This document shows, in pieces, positions 18,711-27,820 of a DNA stretch of 64,000 nt. Source of the stretch: Komagataeibacter xylinus. Its GTDB lineage: Bacteria > Pseudomonadota > Alphaproteobacteria > Acetobacterales > Acetobacteraceae. The notes beneath the pieces are model-generated. The model did no database searches. It was given only the letters and a program-made list of their open reading frames with translations, and was not told the DNA's origin. Position 1 is the first letter of the stretch. Each line of letters starts with the position of its first letter. The stretch is from positions 62,001 through 126,000 of the forward strand of contig NZ_CP041348.1 of assembly GCF_009834365.1 (NCBI RefSeq), read 5' to 3'. The position numbers and the translations under genes are program-made.

Positions 18711-19655
18711 TCAGTATCCCCGCCTGAGGTCGCACAGCAGGGCGGGCCGCTCGTTGCGCTCCATCTGGCCGATCACCTCCACCACGTAACGCGCCTGTGC
18801 CTCCCGCGAAGCTTCGGAGGCCACATGCGGGGTAATGGTCACGCGCTCATGGCGCCATAACGAATCATCGGGCGGCAAGGGTTCTGGCTCCACCACATCA
18901 AGCACCGCGCCGCCCAGAATACCTTCATCAAGCGCACGGAGCAGGTCGGCCTGCACCACATGGTCGCCACGCCCTACATTGACCAGGCCCGCCCCGCGCG
19001 GCAACTGCGCGAGCAGGGCGTAATCGATCATGCCGCGCGTCTGCGGCGTGCTGGGCAGCAGGTTGACCACAATATCCACATCGCGCAAGAAATCGGGCAG
19101 CTCCGAAGGCCCGGCAAACGTGCGAATGCCTGACACCACCTGCGCCGAACGCCGCCAGCCCGAAACCTCAAAGCCGACCTGCCGCAATACGCGCCCCACA
19201 TGCGCGCCCAGATGGCCCATGCCCATTATGCCCACGCGGGTCTGGCTGCTGGTGCGTGTGCTGGTGCGCGGGTTATGCCAGTGATGCGCATTTTGCTGCA
19301 CGGCCCATGCGCGCGCGCCCCGTAACAGCCCAAGCGTGGCCCACAGCACGTAATCAGCCATCAGCACCGCTGTCTGTTCGCCCCCCATGCGCACAAGGGG
19401 CACATGCAGCGGAAAGCCTGGGCTATCGAGCAGATGATTGACCCCTGCCCCCGTGCAGATGATGGCCCGCATGCCCCCCATGCGGGCCAGATCATCTGCC
19501 GTGGGTTTCCATACCAGTGCATAATCATCAGCAGTGAGTTTCAGCGCTGGGTCATGCCATGCGGCAATGGGCAGGTCGGGTGCGACGTGCTGAAAGGCCG
19601 CGCGCCACGTGGCCATGGCGGCGGGTCCGTCCGCACTGATGACAAGCCTTGGCAT
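18711..19655 (-). CDS. ghrA: Glyoxylate/hydroxypyruvate reductase A-like 2-hydroxyacid dehydrogenase
   Basis: 314 aa, a cytosolic NAD(P)H-dependent D-2-hydroxyacid dehydrogenase. The Rossmann motif is GIMGMGHLGAHVG, and the catalytic Arg, Glu and His lie in NVGRGDHVV, DVVEPEPLP and TITPHVAS. N-terminal features (CTGAGVNHLL, then VPLVRMGGEQTAVLMADYVL) place it in the GhrA subgroup. The ATG follows GGGAGAAGAA. It is the second gene after the amidinotransferase-family gene, 28 bp apart, so the two are probably co-transcribed. The exact 2-oxoacid is inferred. Confidence 0.85.
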   Translation of the reverse strand: MPRLVISADGPAAMATWRAAFQHVAPDLPIAAWHDPALKLTADDYALVWKPTADDLARMGGMRAIICTGAGVNHLLDSPGFPLHVPLVRMGGEQTAVLMADYVLWATLGLLRGARAWAVQQNAHHWHNPRTSTRTSSQTRVGIMGMGHLGAHVGRVLRQVGFEVSGWRRSAQVVSGIRTFAGPSELPDFLRDVDIVVNLLPSTPQTRGMIDYALLAQLPRGAGLVNVGRGDHVVQADLLRALDEGILGGAVLDVVEPEPLPPDDSLWRHERVTITPHVASEASREAQARYVVEVIGQMERNERPALLCDLRRGY

Positions 19656-19683
19656 TTCTTCTCCCGTTATGTGTCCTGCACTT

Positions 19684-20556
19684 TCAGGCGGTAAGAAGAG
19701 ACTTACGGCGCAAGGGCATGGTCATGCAATGGATGCTGCCGCCCCCCTGTGAAAACTGGTCAAGGGCCGGGTCAAGCACGTGCAGCCCCTCGGCGCGCAG
19801 CATCTGGTTGATGCGCGTGCAATGGCGCGGGCTGACCACGCGCTCGCGGCCAAGGGCCAGCACATTGCAGCCCATGTCGCGCATCGCCTCCTTGTAGCTG
19901 ACCGGCAGCAGACGGATGCCCTGGGCGCGGAACCAGTCAAGATCTTCATCAGCAATCACGTCCACCGCTGCTATGGCGAGGTTCTCGGCCACCATGGTGA
20001 AGATCACGTCAAGATGCAGGAAGTGCTCGGGGAAGTGGATCATGCGGCACGTCCAGCCTGCCGCCTCGAACCAGCTGATGAACTCGGCCGCACCCGCCTC
20101 ATCCGTGCGGCCGCCGCTTACGCCCACCGCCAGCAGGCCGGGGCGGATGATATGGATATCCCCGCCTTCGATATGGCCTTTGGTGCAGGTTTTCCAGATC
20201 TCGTCGGGGGCATAGAATTCATGGATCGGCGTAATCTCGGCCCTGCGCTCGGGGCGGGCAAGGCGGGTGACCACGGTGCCGAATGGCGTAGTCTGTGAAC
20301 TGTCGCGGGTATAGACCTCGTAGGGCATGCCCTCATGCGGGGTCAGGTAATGGCAGGCGACCTGCGCGCCTTCCAGTACTGCCACGAGTTCACGAAACTG
20401 CGCCCCCAGCGCTGCCTGGTCGATGCGCGCGCCACGCGCCATGCTGCTAATGGCAATGTCATTACTTGGTATCCACGCATAATGATCGGGGGGGCAGAGC
20501 AGCACGTCGGCCAGTTCGCCTGTTTCACTATCGATAAACCAGCGATTTGCCACCAT
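19684..20556 (-). CDS. Amidinotransferase / dimethylarginine dimethylaminohydrolase-like protein
   Basis: 290 aa of the guanidino-group-modifying superfamily. The catalytic triad-type residues are visible: Glu in GHIEGGDIHI, His in HFLHLDVIFTMV and Cys in GGGSIHCMTMP. The substrate-side PYEVYTRDSSQTTPFG loop is also present. Members hydrolyse arginine or methylated arginine to citrulline, or transfer amidino groups. Length fits a hydrolase rather than a glycine amidinotransferase. The start is preceded by AGGA at about 9 nt. Pairing with a GhrA-type reductase is unusual and leaves the natural substrate open. Confidence 0.82.
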   Translation of the reverse strand: MVANRWFIDSETGELADVLLCPPDHYAWIPSNDIAISSMARGARIDQAALGAQFRELVAVLEGAQVACHYLTPHEGMPYEVYTRDSSQTTPFGTVVTRLARPERRAEITPIHEFYAPDEIWKTCTKGHIEGGDIHIIRPGLLAVGVSGGRTDEAGAAEFISWFEAAGWTCRMIHFPEHFLHLDVIFTMVAENLAIAAVDVIADEDLDWFRAQGIRLLPVSYKEAMRDMGCNVLALGRERVVSPRHCTRINQMLRAEGLHVLDPALDQFSQGGGSIHCMTMPLRRKSLLTA

Positions 20557-20678
20557 GTGTCTGTTATCCTGTACCGTGCCGTTGGAACGTTACGATAACG
20601 GATATATCTGCCTCTTCAAGATACCAATGATCCGGAGTTTACTTTAGCCGCAGCCAAACTGCGCCCCTGGGCGAAAGA

Positions 20679-20703
20679 CAGGCAGGGCATGAACGCCTGC
20701 CTG
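20679..20703 (-). terminator. Probable dps terminator hairpin
   Basis: Downstream of the dps stop the minus strand forms CAGGCA-GGC/GCC-TGCCTG with one bulge, followed by a short T-rich TCTTTC. The rest of the 20557-20729 gap shows no gene. Confidence 0.5.
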
Positions 20704-20729
20704 CCGCGCCAGTACGGGGCGCAGGGCCG

Positions 20730-21269
20730 TCAGTCATTCGCGCCAAAGGCCGGGCGGGTTGATTCAAACAGGAACCATGTGCGGCGCTCGGTCTCGTCGA
20801 TCCAGTTTTCAAGCAGGCTGGCTGTCGCCACGTCATTACCTTCGTCGCACACGGCATGAACGGCGCGCAGGCGTGCGGTCAGGGCCAGATTATCCTCACG
20901 CAGTTCAGCCAGCATGTCCTCGGGGGTCACATAATCGGCATCGTTATCAGCCACTTTGGTCAGGCGCGCGATCTCGCCAACCGAATGCAGGGTATTGCCA
21001 CCGATCTTGCGCGCGCGCTCGGCCAATGGGTCGGTCATGGCGAAGATCTGGCTGCTCTGCTCATCAAGCAGCAGGTGATAATCGCGAAAGTGGCGGCCAC
21101 TCATATGCCAGTGGAAATTCTTGGTCTTGATATAAAGCGCAAAAACATCGGCCAGAACGGCCTTCAGCCCTGCGGCGATGTCACGCACCGCCTCGTGCGC
21201 GAGGTCGGTCGGTGTGCCAAGATAGGTTCGCACATGGGCTGCACCTGCTGCGACTGCCTTGTCTGTCAT
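20730..21269 (-). CDS. dps: Dps-type DNA-binding ferritin-like protein
   Basis: About 179 aa. KNFHWHMSGRHFRDYHLLLDEQ, broken at the ligands, carries the His/Asp/Glu residues of the inter-subunit ferroxidase site. The four-helix bundle continues with DPLAERARKIGG. Dps oxidises and stores iron and protects DNA from peroxide. Two consecutive ATGs exist; the second (21269) has better spacing to GGAG. A Fur-box-like dyad lies about 125 bp upstream in the divergent region. N- and C-terminal tails are short. Confidence 0.93.
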   Translation of the reverse strand: MTDKAVAAGAAHVRTYLGTPTDLAHEAVRDIAAGLKAVLADVFALYIKTKNFHWHMSGRHFRDYHLLLDEQSSQIFAMTDPLAERARKIGGNTLHSVGEIARLTKVADNDADYVTPEDMLAELREDNLALTARLRAVHAVCDEGNDVATASLLENWIDETERRTWFLFESTRPAFGAND

Positions 21270-21391
21270 CATGATCTCCGTGGTCTGTCATCGGGCCGGA
21301 CACGAGCGCCCTGCTGCCGCAGGTACTGTGTCGGGCTCCCTGCGCCCCCAACGCATGGAGGATGGCAGGGTTCATACCTGCCTTTTTGTAT

Positions 21392-21412
21392 TGCAATTGA
21401 TATTCGTTTGCA
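21392..21412. promoter_or_regulatory. Fur-box-like dyad
   Basis: TGCAATTGATATTCGTTTGCA is a 21-bp sequence with TGCAA/TTGCA arms and an A/T-rich core, close to alphaproteobacterial Fur sites. It lies between divergent dps and the gene at 21553. The surrounding bases are distinctly A/T-rich, as expected for a promoter. Confidence 0.5.
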
Positions 21413-21552
21413 TTATCGATTGCCTTACTCACGGCGTTATCAGGCAGTTTTCCCAACCGTCGATTTCCCAGCACAGGGCCGTGAAAACTCTTGCGGCATC
21501 GCCATCGCGTTCAGGCGATGCCGCCCCTTTTCTTTCCCGCAGGGATCATGCC

Positions 21553-22530
21553 ATGAGCGAGACAACAGGCTGCACGGCCGATTGGCACCTCGAACATTCC
21601 ACTCCCGAGCAGTTGCTGCATTATCTTGACCCCCACTACCCTTTTGCCCGGCAGGCCAATGTGCTGGCCCGACGCTTTCGGGATGTGCAGGCTTTGTGTG
21701 ATGGCGGCGAGGCAACGCCCGCGCTGACCCGGCTGCGCAATGCGCTGGCGTTCCATCTGATCAAGCTGTCACGGTGGTGGCGGTTTGATTTCTGTCCGCG
21801 CGGGGTTACGGGGGTGAACAACCCGCTGTTCCTCACCTACGTCAAGAACCATGCCGAACGCAGTGTTGATGATGAAAGCCTGCTCGATGCCTTTACCGCG
21901 CAGCGTTACATGCATGCGGGTGATGGCGGCCACATCGTCATACTGGGGTATGATCCGCTGACCGACCCCACGATTTCCATTTTATACGGCGTGGACGGGC
22001 AGCGCACGTTCCGGTTTGCTACCGGTTCACACGGGGCCGAGCCATTATGGAACGGTCAGGGCTACCCTGATTTTGCCTCCGCGTGGCTTGCGGCGCGTGC
22101 GGTGCATGCGCTCGTCTGTGACAACAGCACCGACCTGCATGAATTCGAGACCGCGCAGCGCGAGCATATGTGGGCACGGGCATGGCATCAGCAGCACTTT
22201 CACCGCAGCCGCAAGCTGCCGCTCATCCAGCTTTATGCGCAGGCACGCGCGCAGCTTTCCAACTGCCAGTCGGCCTTTGGCCGCGCAGAAATGAAAACCG
22301 TGACCGACCGCCTGGCCTTCACCCTGGCGCAGACCGCCTTCCAGCGGCGCATGACCGTGGCTGACCTGATTGAGGAGAGCGACATGCTGGCCATCAACCT
22401 GCGTGCCGCCAATACCATAAAGCAGCGCGCGCGGGCCTATGTGGCGACATGCATCGACCCCCTTGTGCGGCCCGAGATGGATATCCTGCTTGACCGCGTG
22501 GTCTCTTACGTGCCCCGACGGTGCCCCTGA
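21553..22530 (+). CDS. Hypothetical protein
   Basis: About 325 aa, soluble, no signal peptide or membrane helix. Mixed alpha/beta with features such as LIKLSRWWRFDFCP, HIVILGYDPLTDPTISILYG and a basic C-terminal helix (TIKQRARAYVATCIDP). I do not recognise the family. The frame is open from 21259, but the ATG at 21553, with AGGGA about 8 nt upstream, is preferred, which leaves a normal divergent promoter region toward dps. Convergent with the SDR gene. The Fur-like dyad could also serve this gene. Confidence 0.75.
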   Translation: MSETTGCTADWHLEHSTPEQLLHYLDPHYPFARQANVLARRFRDVQALCDGGEATPALTRLRNALAFHLIKLSRWWRFDFCPRGVTGVNNPLFLTYVKNHAERSVDDESLLDAFTAQRYMHAGDGGHIVILGYDPLTDPTISILYGVDGQRTFRFATGSHGAEPLWNGQGYPDFASAWLAARAVHALVCDNSTDLHEFETAQREHMWARAWHQQHFHRSRKLPLIQLYAQARAQLSNCQSAFGRAEMKTVTDRLAFTLAQTAFQRRMTVADLIEESDMLAINLRAANTIKQRARAYVATCIDPLVRPEMDILLDRVVSYVPRRCP

Positions 22531-22539
22531 GCACATGGC

Positions 22540-22592
22540 AGAAAGAATGCCGCCTTTAAAAAAGAGCGGCATTCAATCGATTTTATTTTATA
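22540..22592. repeat. Dispersed intergenic repeat, short hairpin copy
   Basis: A 9-bp stem GAATGCCGC/GCGGCATTC (22545-22574) with an A/T loop is followed by ATTTTATTTTA. It lies between the convergent stops at 22530 and 22604 and resembles a bidirectional terminator. Confidence 0.75.
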
Positions 22593-22603
22593 AAACGCGT
22601 GTT

Positions 22604-23374
22604 TTACTGCGCGGTATAGCCACCATCAATAACCAGTTCGCTACCGGTCATGAACTTTGATTCGTCCGATGCCAGGAACACGATGCCGTAGGCAATGTCA
22701 TCGGGTTCGCCCAGATGGCCAAGCGGATGCAGGTCAATCAGCTTCTGCCGGGCGGCAAGCTGGTCCGGGGTCGCGGCTGTCAGGCCCTGCACCATGGGGG
22801 TCCAGATATAGCCGGGGTGCACGGAGTTGACGCGGATCTTGTAGCCCGCTTTGGCGCAATGCAGCGCAGCCGATTTGGTGAACAGCCGCACGCCACCCTT
22901 GCTGGCATTATAGGCCGCAAGTGTAGGGTCGCCCACCAGCCCCTCGATGGAGGACAGGTTGATGATCGACCCGCCGCCATGCGGCTTCATGGCCTCGATG
23001 GCGTAGCGCGTGCCCAGAAACACGCCATCGAGATTGACCGACTGCACGCGCCGCCACTCTTCAAGGCTGGTCTGCTCGACCGTGCCGGTATAGGCGATGC
23101 CCGCATTGTTGACCGCAATGTCAAGCCGCCCGAAACGGGCCTGCACGGCGGCCATGGCCTGCTGCCAGCTTGCTTCCTCGGTTACGTTGAGCTTAACAAA
23201 CATCGCCTCGCCACCGGCGGCTTCAATCTCGGCCACAACGGCCTCGCCTTCGGTTTCCTTGAGGTCGCCGATGACAACCTTCGCCCCCTCGCGGGCCAGA
23301 AGCTGGGCCGTAGCCCGGCCAATGCCGAGTGCTGCCCCGCTGACAAGCGCGACTTTTCCCGATACGCGTCCCAT
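22604..23374 (-). CDS. Short-chain dehydrogenase/reductase (SDR, classical)
   Basis: 256 aa. Classical SDR with the cofactor motif SGAALGIGRATA, the NNAG motif (AVNNAGIAYTG), the catalytic Ser in IINLSS, and YNASK with the catalytic Tyr and Lys. The C-terminus GSELVIDGGYTAQ is standard. Asp in VIGDLKE after beta2 suggests NAD(H) preference. The ATG follows GGAGAG. It resembles cyclohexanol or hydroxysteroid dehydrogenase-type SDRs, but substrate cannot be assigned. Monocistronic, convergent with the gene at 21553. Confidence 0.88.
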   Translation of the reverse strand: MGRVSGKVALVSGAALGIGRATAQLLAREGAKVVIGDLKETEGEAVVAEIEAAGGEAMFVKLNVTEEASWQQAMAAVQARFGRLDIAVNNAGIAYTGTVEQTSLEEWRRVQSVNLDGVFLGTRYAIEAMKPHGGGSIINLSSIEGLVGDPTLAAYNASKGGVRLFTKSAALHCAKAGYKIRVNSVHPGYIWTPMVQGLTAATPDQLAARQKLIDLHPLGHLGEPDDIAYGIVFLASDESKFMTGSELVIDGGYTAQ

Positions 23375-23529
23375 GAATACTCTCCTGCTTGCATGAACCT
23401 GTGTGCAGGCGTCTCAGAAATCGAACCGCCCTGGTGCCAGGTTTTCCTTACCCTGCCGGATCTGCTCTCACGCCTCAATGACACGCGTCAGGCTCTTTTA
23501 AATATGAACGACGGCCTGAAACGCCTCAA

Positions 23530-23585
23530 AAAAAGAACGCCGCCTTTTTGAAAAAAAAGGCGGCACCCGGAAAGTTTTATTATTG
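23530..23585. repeat. Dispersed intergenic repeat, short hairpin copy
   Basis: GAACGCC plus the GCCGCCTTTTT/AAAAGGCGGC hairpin (23539-23564), then CACCCGGAAAGTTTTATTATT. Almost identical to the copy at 18630-18680. It lies 3' of rmlA. Confidence 0.8.
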
Positions 23586-23642
23586 ATGGAGGCTGTCTTC
23601 ATCCACCCGCGCGGCATGTGCATGACAGACGCGGCTCAGGCA

Positions 23643-24542
23643 TTACCCCTCGCCATGGGCAATGTCCATGAGCGCCTTGCCAAGTTCGGTCTTGATCATG
23701 CGCCTGGCATAGGCTTCAAGCCCTGCGGCATCGATGAACCCCATGCGGAAGGCCACCTCATGCGGCGAGCCTACCAGCAGCCCTTGCCGGGACTGGATGG
23801 TCTGCACGAACTGCCCGGCCTGCATCAGGCTGTCGGGCATGCCGGCATCAAGCCATGCACAGCCGCGCCCAAGCCGCTGCACATGCAGTTCATCCGACTG
23901 CAGGTAAAGGCGGTTCAGGTCGGTAATTTCCAGTTCGCCACGCGGCGAGGGCTTGAGGCTGCGCGCATATTCACGCACGCGGCCATCATAAAAATACAGC
24001 CCCGTTACGGCCCAGTTTGATTGGGGGTCGGTGGGTTTTTCAACAATATCGATTGCATGCCCGTCTTCGGCAAAACTCACCACGCCATAACGCTCGGGGT
24101 CGCGTACCTGATAGGCAAATACCGTAGCCCCGCTCGGCCGGGTGGCGGCGGCGCGCATCTGCTTGCCCAGATGGTCGGCAAAGATCAGGTTATCACCAAG
24201 AATAAGCCCGCATGGTGAATCATCAAGCCAGTCATCGGCAATGACAAAGGCCTGGGCAATGCCATCGGGCTCGGGCTGCTCGCGGTAGGTGAAGGTAACA
24301 CCCATATCCGCGCCATCGCCCAGAAGCCGGCGGAACAGCGGCAGGTCGACGGGGGTGGAAATGATCATGATATCGCGTATCCCCGCCAGCATGAGCGTGG
24401 AAAGCGGGTAGAAGATCATCGGCTTGTCATAGACCGGCAGCAACTGCTTGCTCACCGCCAGTGTCATGGGGTGCAGGCGCGTGCCCGATCCGCCTGCCAG
24501 AAGAATACCCTTGGTCGGCTTTGCGCTACCGTGTTCGCTCAT
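23643..24542 (-). CDS. rmlA: Glucose-1-phosphate thymidylyltransferase
   Basis: 299 aa. Nucleotidyltransferase motif GILLAGGSGTRLHPMT, then SKQLLPVYDKPMIFYPLS, GLILGDNLIF and EKPTDP, typical of RmlA. It makes dTDP-glucose from dTTP and Glc-1-P, the first step to dTDP-L-rhamnose. Its ATG overlaps the rmlB stop by 4 bp, so rmlB-rmlA is one transcript. rmlC and rmlD lie 24 kb away at the other end of the polysaccharide locus. Full length. Confidence 0.96.
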   Translation of the reverse strand: MSEHGSAKPTKGILLAGGSGTRLHPMTLAVSKQLLPVYDKPMIFYPLSTLMLAGIRDIMIISTPVDLPLFRRLLGDGADMGVTFTYREQPEPDGIAQAFVIADDWLDDSPCGLILGDNLIFADHLGKQMRAAATRPSGATVFAYQVRDPERYGVVSFAEDGHAIDIVEKPTDPQSNWAVTGLYFYDGRVREYARSLKPSPRGELEITDLNRLYLQSDELHVQRLGRGCAWLDAGMPDSLMQAGQFVQTIQSRQGLLVGSPHEVAFRMGFIDAAGLEAYARRMIKTELGKALMDIAHGEG

Positions 24543-25615
24543 GCTGCTGTTCCCATCTTGTCACCTGTCTGCCCAAGGCGCTTGCCATCGTAGCGGGCGG
24601 CGCGGATGCCCTCCCACCAGGCGCGGTTATCGAGGTACCACTGCACCGTGCGGCGGATACCGTGCTCAAAATCATGCTTCGCCCGCCAGTCCAGCGCCTG
24701 CTCGGCATGGGTGGGGTCGATCTCGTAACGGAAATCATGGCCCGGCCGGTCATGCACATGCCGGATCAGGCGTGCATGGGACCCGGCGAGGTCCGGGCGC
24801 AGCTCATCAAGAATGGCGCAGATCGCTTCGACGACCTGCATGTTGGTGCGCGGCTGGCGGGCGCCGATGGCGTAGGTCTCGCCGGGCTGGCCGCGCTCGA
24901 CCGCGCGGACCAGCGCTTCGGCATGATCCTCGACAAACAGCCAGTCGCGCACGTTCTGCCCGCTGCCATAAACCGGCAGTTCACGCCCTTCGATGGCGTT
25001 GATGGTCACCAGAGGGATCAGCTTTTCGGGGAAGTGCCACGGGCCATAATTATTCGTGGTGTTGGTGACAAAGGTGGGCAGACCATAAGTATGGTACCAT
25101 GCCCGCACCAGATGATCGGATGATGCCTTGGAGGCGGAATACGGGCTGCGCGGGTCATAGGGCGTATGCTCGTTGAACGGCGGGTCACCCATCTCGAGCG
25201 CGCCGAAGACTTCATCGGTCGAGATGTGGTGGAAGCGGAAGGCCTTGCGGCGGGCTTCATCCTGCTGCACCCACCACCGCCGCGCGGCCTCGAGCAGCGT
25301 ATAGGTGCCCACGATGTTCGTGCTGACAAACGTGCCTGGCCCATCGATGGACCGGTCGACATGGCTTTCAGCGGCAAGATGCATGACCGCATCGGGCGCA
25401 AACTGCTCGAATACCCGGTCCATGGCCTGCTGGTCGGTAATATTGGCGACCTCAAGGCGGTAACGACCGCTTTCTGCGGCATCTTCCGTTGCTTTTATAC
25501 TTGCGGCATAGGTCAGGGCATCCACATTGAGGATCTCATGCGTGGTGTGCCGGACCAGATGCCGCACGACCGCCGAGCCAATGAACCCACAGCCCCCCGT
25601 TATCAGTATACGCAT
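24539..25615 (-). CDS. rmlB: dTDP-glucose 4,6-dehydratase
   Basis: 358 aa, extended SDR. The N-terminus is ILITGGCGFIGSAVVRH. The catalytic region contains HISTDEVFG and YSASKASSDHLV, with substrate loops NNYGPWHFPEKLIP and RDWLFVEDHAEA. It converts dTDP-glucose to the 4-keto-6-deoxy intermediate. The ATG follows GGAGTAGGAA. First gene of the rmlBA pair. About 200 bp of apparent promoter region separates it from the acyltransferase gene. Confidence 0.96.
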   Translation of the reverse strand: MRILITGGCGFIGSAVVRHLVRHTTHEILNVDALTYAASIKATEDAAESGRYRLEVANITDQQAMDRVFEQFAPDAVMHLAAESHVDRSIDGPGTFVSTNIVGTYTLLEAARRWWVQQDEARRKAFRFHHISTDEVFGALEMGDPPFNEHTPYDPRSPYSASKASSDHLVRAWYHTYGLPTFVTNTTNNYGPWHFPEKLIPLVTINAIEGRELPVYGSGQNVRDWLFVEDHAEALVRAVERGQPGETYAIGARQPRTNMQVVEAICAILDELRPDLAGSHARLIRHVHDRPGHDFRYEIDPTHAEQALDWRAKHDFEHGIRRTVQWYLDNRAWWEGIRAARYDGKRLGQTGDKMGTAA

Positions 25616-25820
25616 TTCCTACTCCTTCCCCTTGTCGCGCCCGCCAGATGCCATGCTCCGGCCCGCGCGGCAGGCCAATTATTTCGCATGGGCACGCCAG
25701 ACGGAAATATTGGCAATGATATCAGAACCACCACGACTTAACGCTACAGTTAAGGGGGCTTATATGTCATAAATATGAACAAACCTACCTTCAATCATGT
25801 CGCTCCGGGCGGGTGCCGGA

Positions 25821-26972
25821 TCAGGCCATATGCCGCGCCGCCACCATGGCGTCACGCGCATCGATGCGCTGCATGATGCGCCGCCCGAGGCGCTGCGAAG
25901 GGCGCTCGACCAGATGGTAACAGACCACTCCCACCAGCAGGCACAGGGCGAATATGGCCACGACCGCGACCAGCCCCGCGGCAAAATCCAGTTGCCGCAG
26001 CCATGCCCCCATGCCCCAGGCCAGAATGCCGATGATGAGGTAATGCGTCAGGTAAAACGAAAATGATATGCGCCCCAGCCACACCACCGGCGCCGAGGCC
26101 AGCAGCGTATTGACCACGCCGCGCTGGTAGGCAAGGCCGAACACCAGAACAGTAAACCCGAACACGTCACACACCGGCAAAACCGGAAAGAACAGGGTTA
26201 CGGCAATAAACCCCACAGCGCCCAGTGTAAGGGCCGCCGCATAACGCTCCGTGCTGTCAGGTGCGAGGTGATAGACGCGGTAAAGCACGACCCCAGCCGC
26301 AAAACAGAAGAACATGCGAACGGCGCCAAACGTGCCCGTGGGGTTGTTGTTGGCGTGGTGGGCGGCAAACAGAATGACCACCAGTGCGGCCAGGCTTGCA
26401 GCACACAGGACCACAGCACTGCGCACCGATGTGATGCGCATCGCTACCATAGCCAGCATGGGGAACAGGATATAGCCCAGTACTTCCGCGCTCAGCGTCC
26501 ATGATACGATATTCCACTCCCCCAGTTTCAGCACCGTCCAGCTCTGCACCAGCAGCAGCGTCTGCACGAAACCGGGCCAGGACAGGTTATGCGCCCTGTA
26601 GGCAAAGGCGGGGTCGGTATAGGCGCGCTGCATGGCCACATAACCTGGTGCAAACAGCACCAGCGGCACAATAGCCAGCAGCACGACTGTATTGAGCGGA
26701 TAGACACGAAAGAAACGGACAATAAAAAAGTCCCGTATCACGCGCCATGTGGGCATGCGAAACTGTTCCTCATGCACATGCATGAGAATGAAGCCCGACA
26801 GCACAAAGAACAGATCAACGCCCCGAAAGCCATTGAACAGGAAAAGCGACTGCAACAGCCACGGCATATGCAGCATATCAGCAGCCAGACCATAGAAATG
26901 GGTGGTGAAAACCCATAGCGCCGCAACACCACGCACTCCTGTCAGGCTGGGGATGGAACGGGCCCTGGGCAT
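25821..26972 (-). CDS. Acyltransferase family 3 membrane protein (OafA/GumF-type)
   Basis: 383 aa with about ten membrane helices. The AT3 signature is near the N-terminus (GVRGVAALWVFTTH, then RGVDLFFVLSGFILMH). These proteins O-acetylate polysaccharide repeat units at the inner membrane. Acetan is O-acetylated, and this gene lies at the edge of its locus, so it is a likely acetan acetylase. A second AT3 domain occurs in the fusion protein at 44844. The ATG follows AGGGGG at 7 nt. Confidence 0.88.
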   Translation of the reverse strand: MPRARSIPSLTGVRGVAALWVFTTHFYGLAADMLHMPWLLQSLFLFNGFRGVDLFFVLSGFILMHVHEEQFRMPTWRVIRDFFIVRFFRVYPLNTVVLLAIVPLVLFAPGYVAMQRAYTDPAFAYRAHNLSWPGFVQTLLLVQSWTVLKLGEWNIVSWTLSAEVLGYILFPMLAMVAMRITSVRSAVVLCAASLAALVVILFAAHHANNNPTGTFGAVRMFFCFAAGVVLYRVYHLAPDSTERYAAALTLGAVGFIAVTLFFPVLPVCDVFGFTVLVFGLAYQRGVVNTLLASAPVVWLGRISFSFYLTHYLIIGILAWGMGAWLRQLDFAAGLVAVVAIFALCLLVGVVCYHLVERPSQRLGRRIMQRIDARDAMVAARHMA

Positions 26973-27024
26973 GTGATTCCCCCTTCAGAGATTGCCTGAA
27001 CAACAACTCATCAACACAAAAACA

Positions 27025-27112
27025 ATAAAAGTTTTCGGATGCCGCCTTTATTTTAAATCAGGCGACATGCCCTGAAGCCGCGTGGCACGGGCTTCACCAA
27101 AAACTGATTTAT
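27025..27112. repeat. Dispersed intergenic repeat, full-length copy
   Basis: Left end ATAAAAGTTTTCGGATGCC, right end GCTTCACCAAAAACTGATTTAT, 88 bp in total. It has the GCCGCC../GGCGAC inner arm and a GAAGCC..GGGCTTC second arm. It lies 58 bp 3' of the OPX gene. Confidence 0.8.
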
Positions 27113-27169
27113 ACTGACGCGATGTTTCCGGGCGGCCTGAACCACCCCCCGAAAACAGCCTGCACGCGC

Positions 27170-27760
27170 CTAGAAGAACCGTTCTTCAATCGTCACGACA
27201 TCACCGGGCAGCAGCACCGTCTCGCGTGAGATGCGGCCTTCATGCGCGGGGGTATCGAGGTCTTCATGGCGCACGTCGTTCGCATGCCCGGTCACGGCGC
27301 GATAGGTAAAGCCACCGGCAAGGGCCACGGCGGTGAGCATGGTCATGCCCGGCTGGTAGGGATACTGCCCGGGATGATTGACCTCACCAAGGATGTAGAT
27401 CGGCCTGTACTGCGCGATCTCGACCGAAACGCTGGGCTGGTACAGAATGCCCTTTTTGCCAAGGTCGGCAGCAATGCGCTGTGCAAGCTCGCCTGGCGCC
27501 GAGCCTGCCGCCGGCACGACCCCAAGCAGCGGAAAATCGATATTGCCGTTGTCACTCACCGTAAAAGTATTGCTCAACTGCGGGTCATTATAGGTAATGA
27601 CCCGCACCTGGTCGCCCGGCCCGAGGTGATAGGCCCGGCCATCCACCGGGGCAAAGGACTGTTCCTGCCCCGATGCGCATGAGCCCAGCGCCAGCAGGGC
27701 CGTGGCACCGATTGCGTGCAGTATTCCAGGCCGACACGTTTTCCGTATCATTGCAAACAT
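27170..27760 (-). CDS. Outer-membrane polysaccharide export (OPX) lipoprotein, short GumB type
   Basis: About 196 aa. The lipobox LALGSC is followed by the Poly_export/PES domain (YHLGPGDQVRVITYND) and one SLBB domain (IYILGEVNHPGQYPYQPG, broken here). The protein ends right after it. It lacks the C-terminal helix that forms the outer-membrane pore in Wza, as in GumB of Xanthomonas. A TTG at 27781 is in frame, but the ATG at 27760, with GGGAG 5 nt upstream, is preferred. It would form the periplasmic export ring for acetan and likely works with the adjacent beta-barrel. Confidence 0.9.
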   Translation of the reverse strand: MFAMIRKTCRPGILHAIGATALLALGSCASGQEQSFAPVDGRAYHLGPGDQVRVITYNDPQLSNTFTVSDNGNIDFPLLGVVPAAGSAPGELAQRIAADLGKKGILYQPSVSVEIAQYRPIYILGEVNHPGQYPYQPGMTMLTAVALAGGFTYRAVTGHANDVRHEDLDTPAHEGRISRETVLLPGDVVTIEERFF

Positions 27761-27820
27761 GGCCACTCCCAAATCATTCAATGCTGTTTTTCTCTTTCCG
27801 GGTGCGGGCCATGTGGCCCT

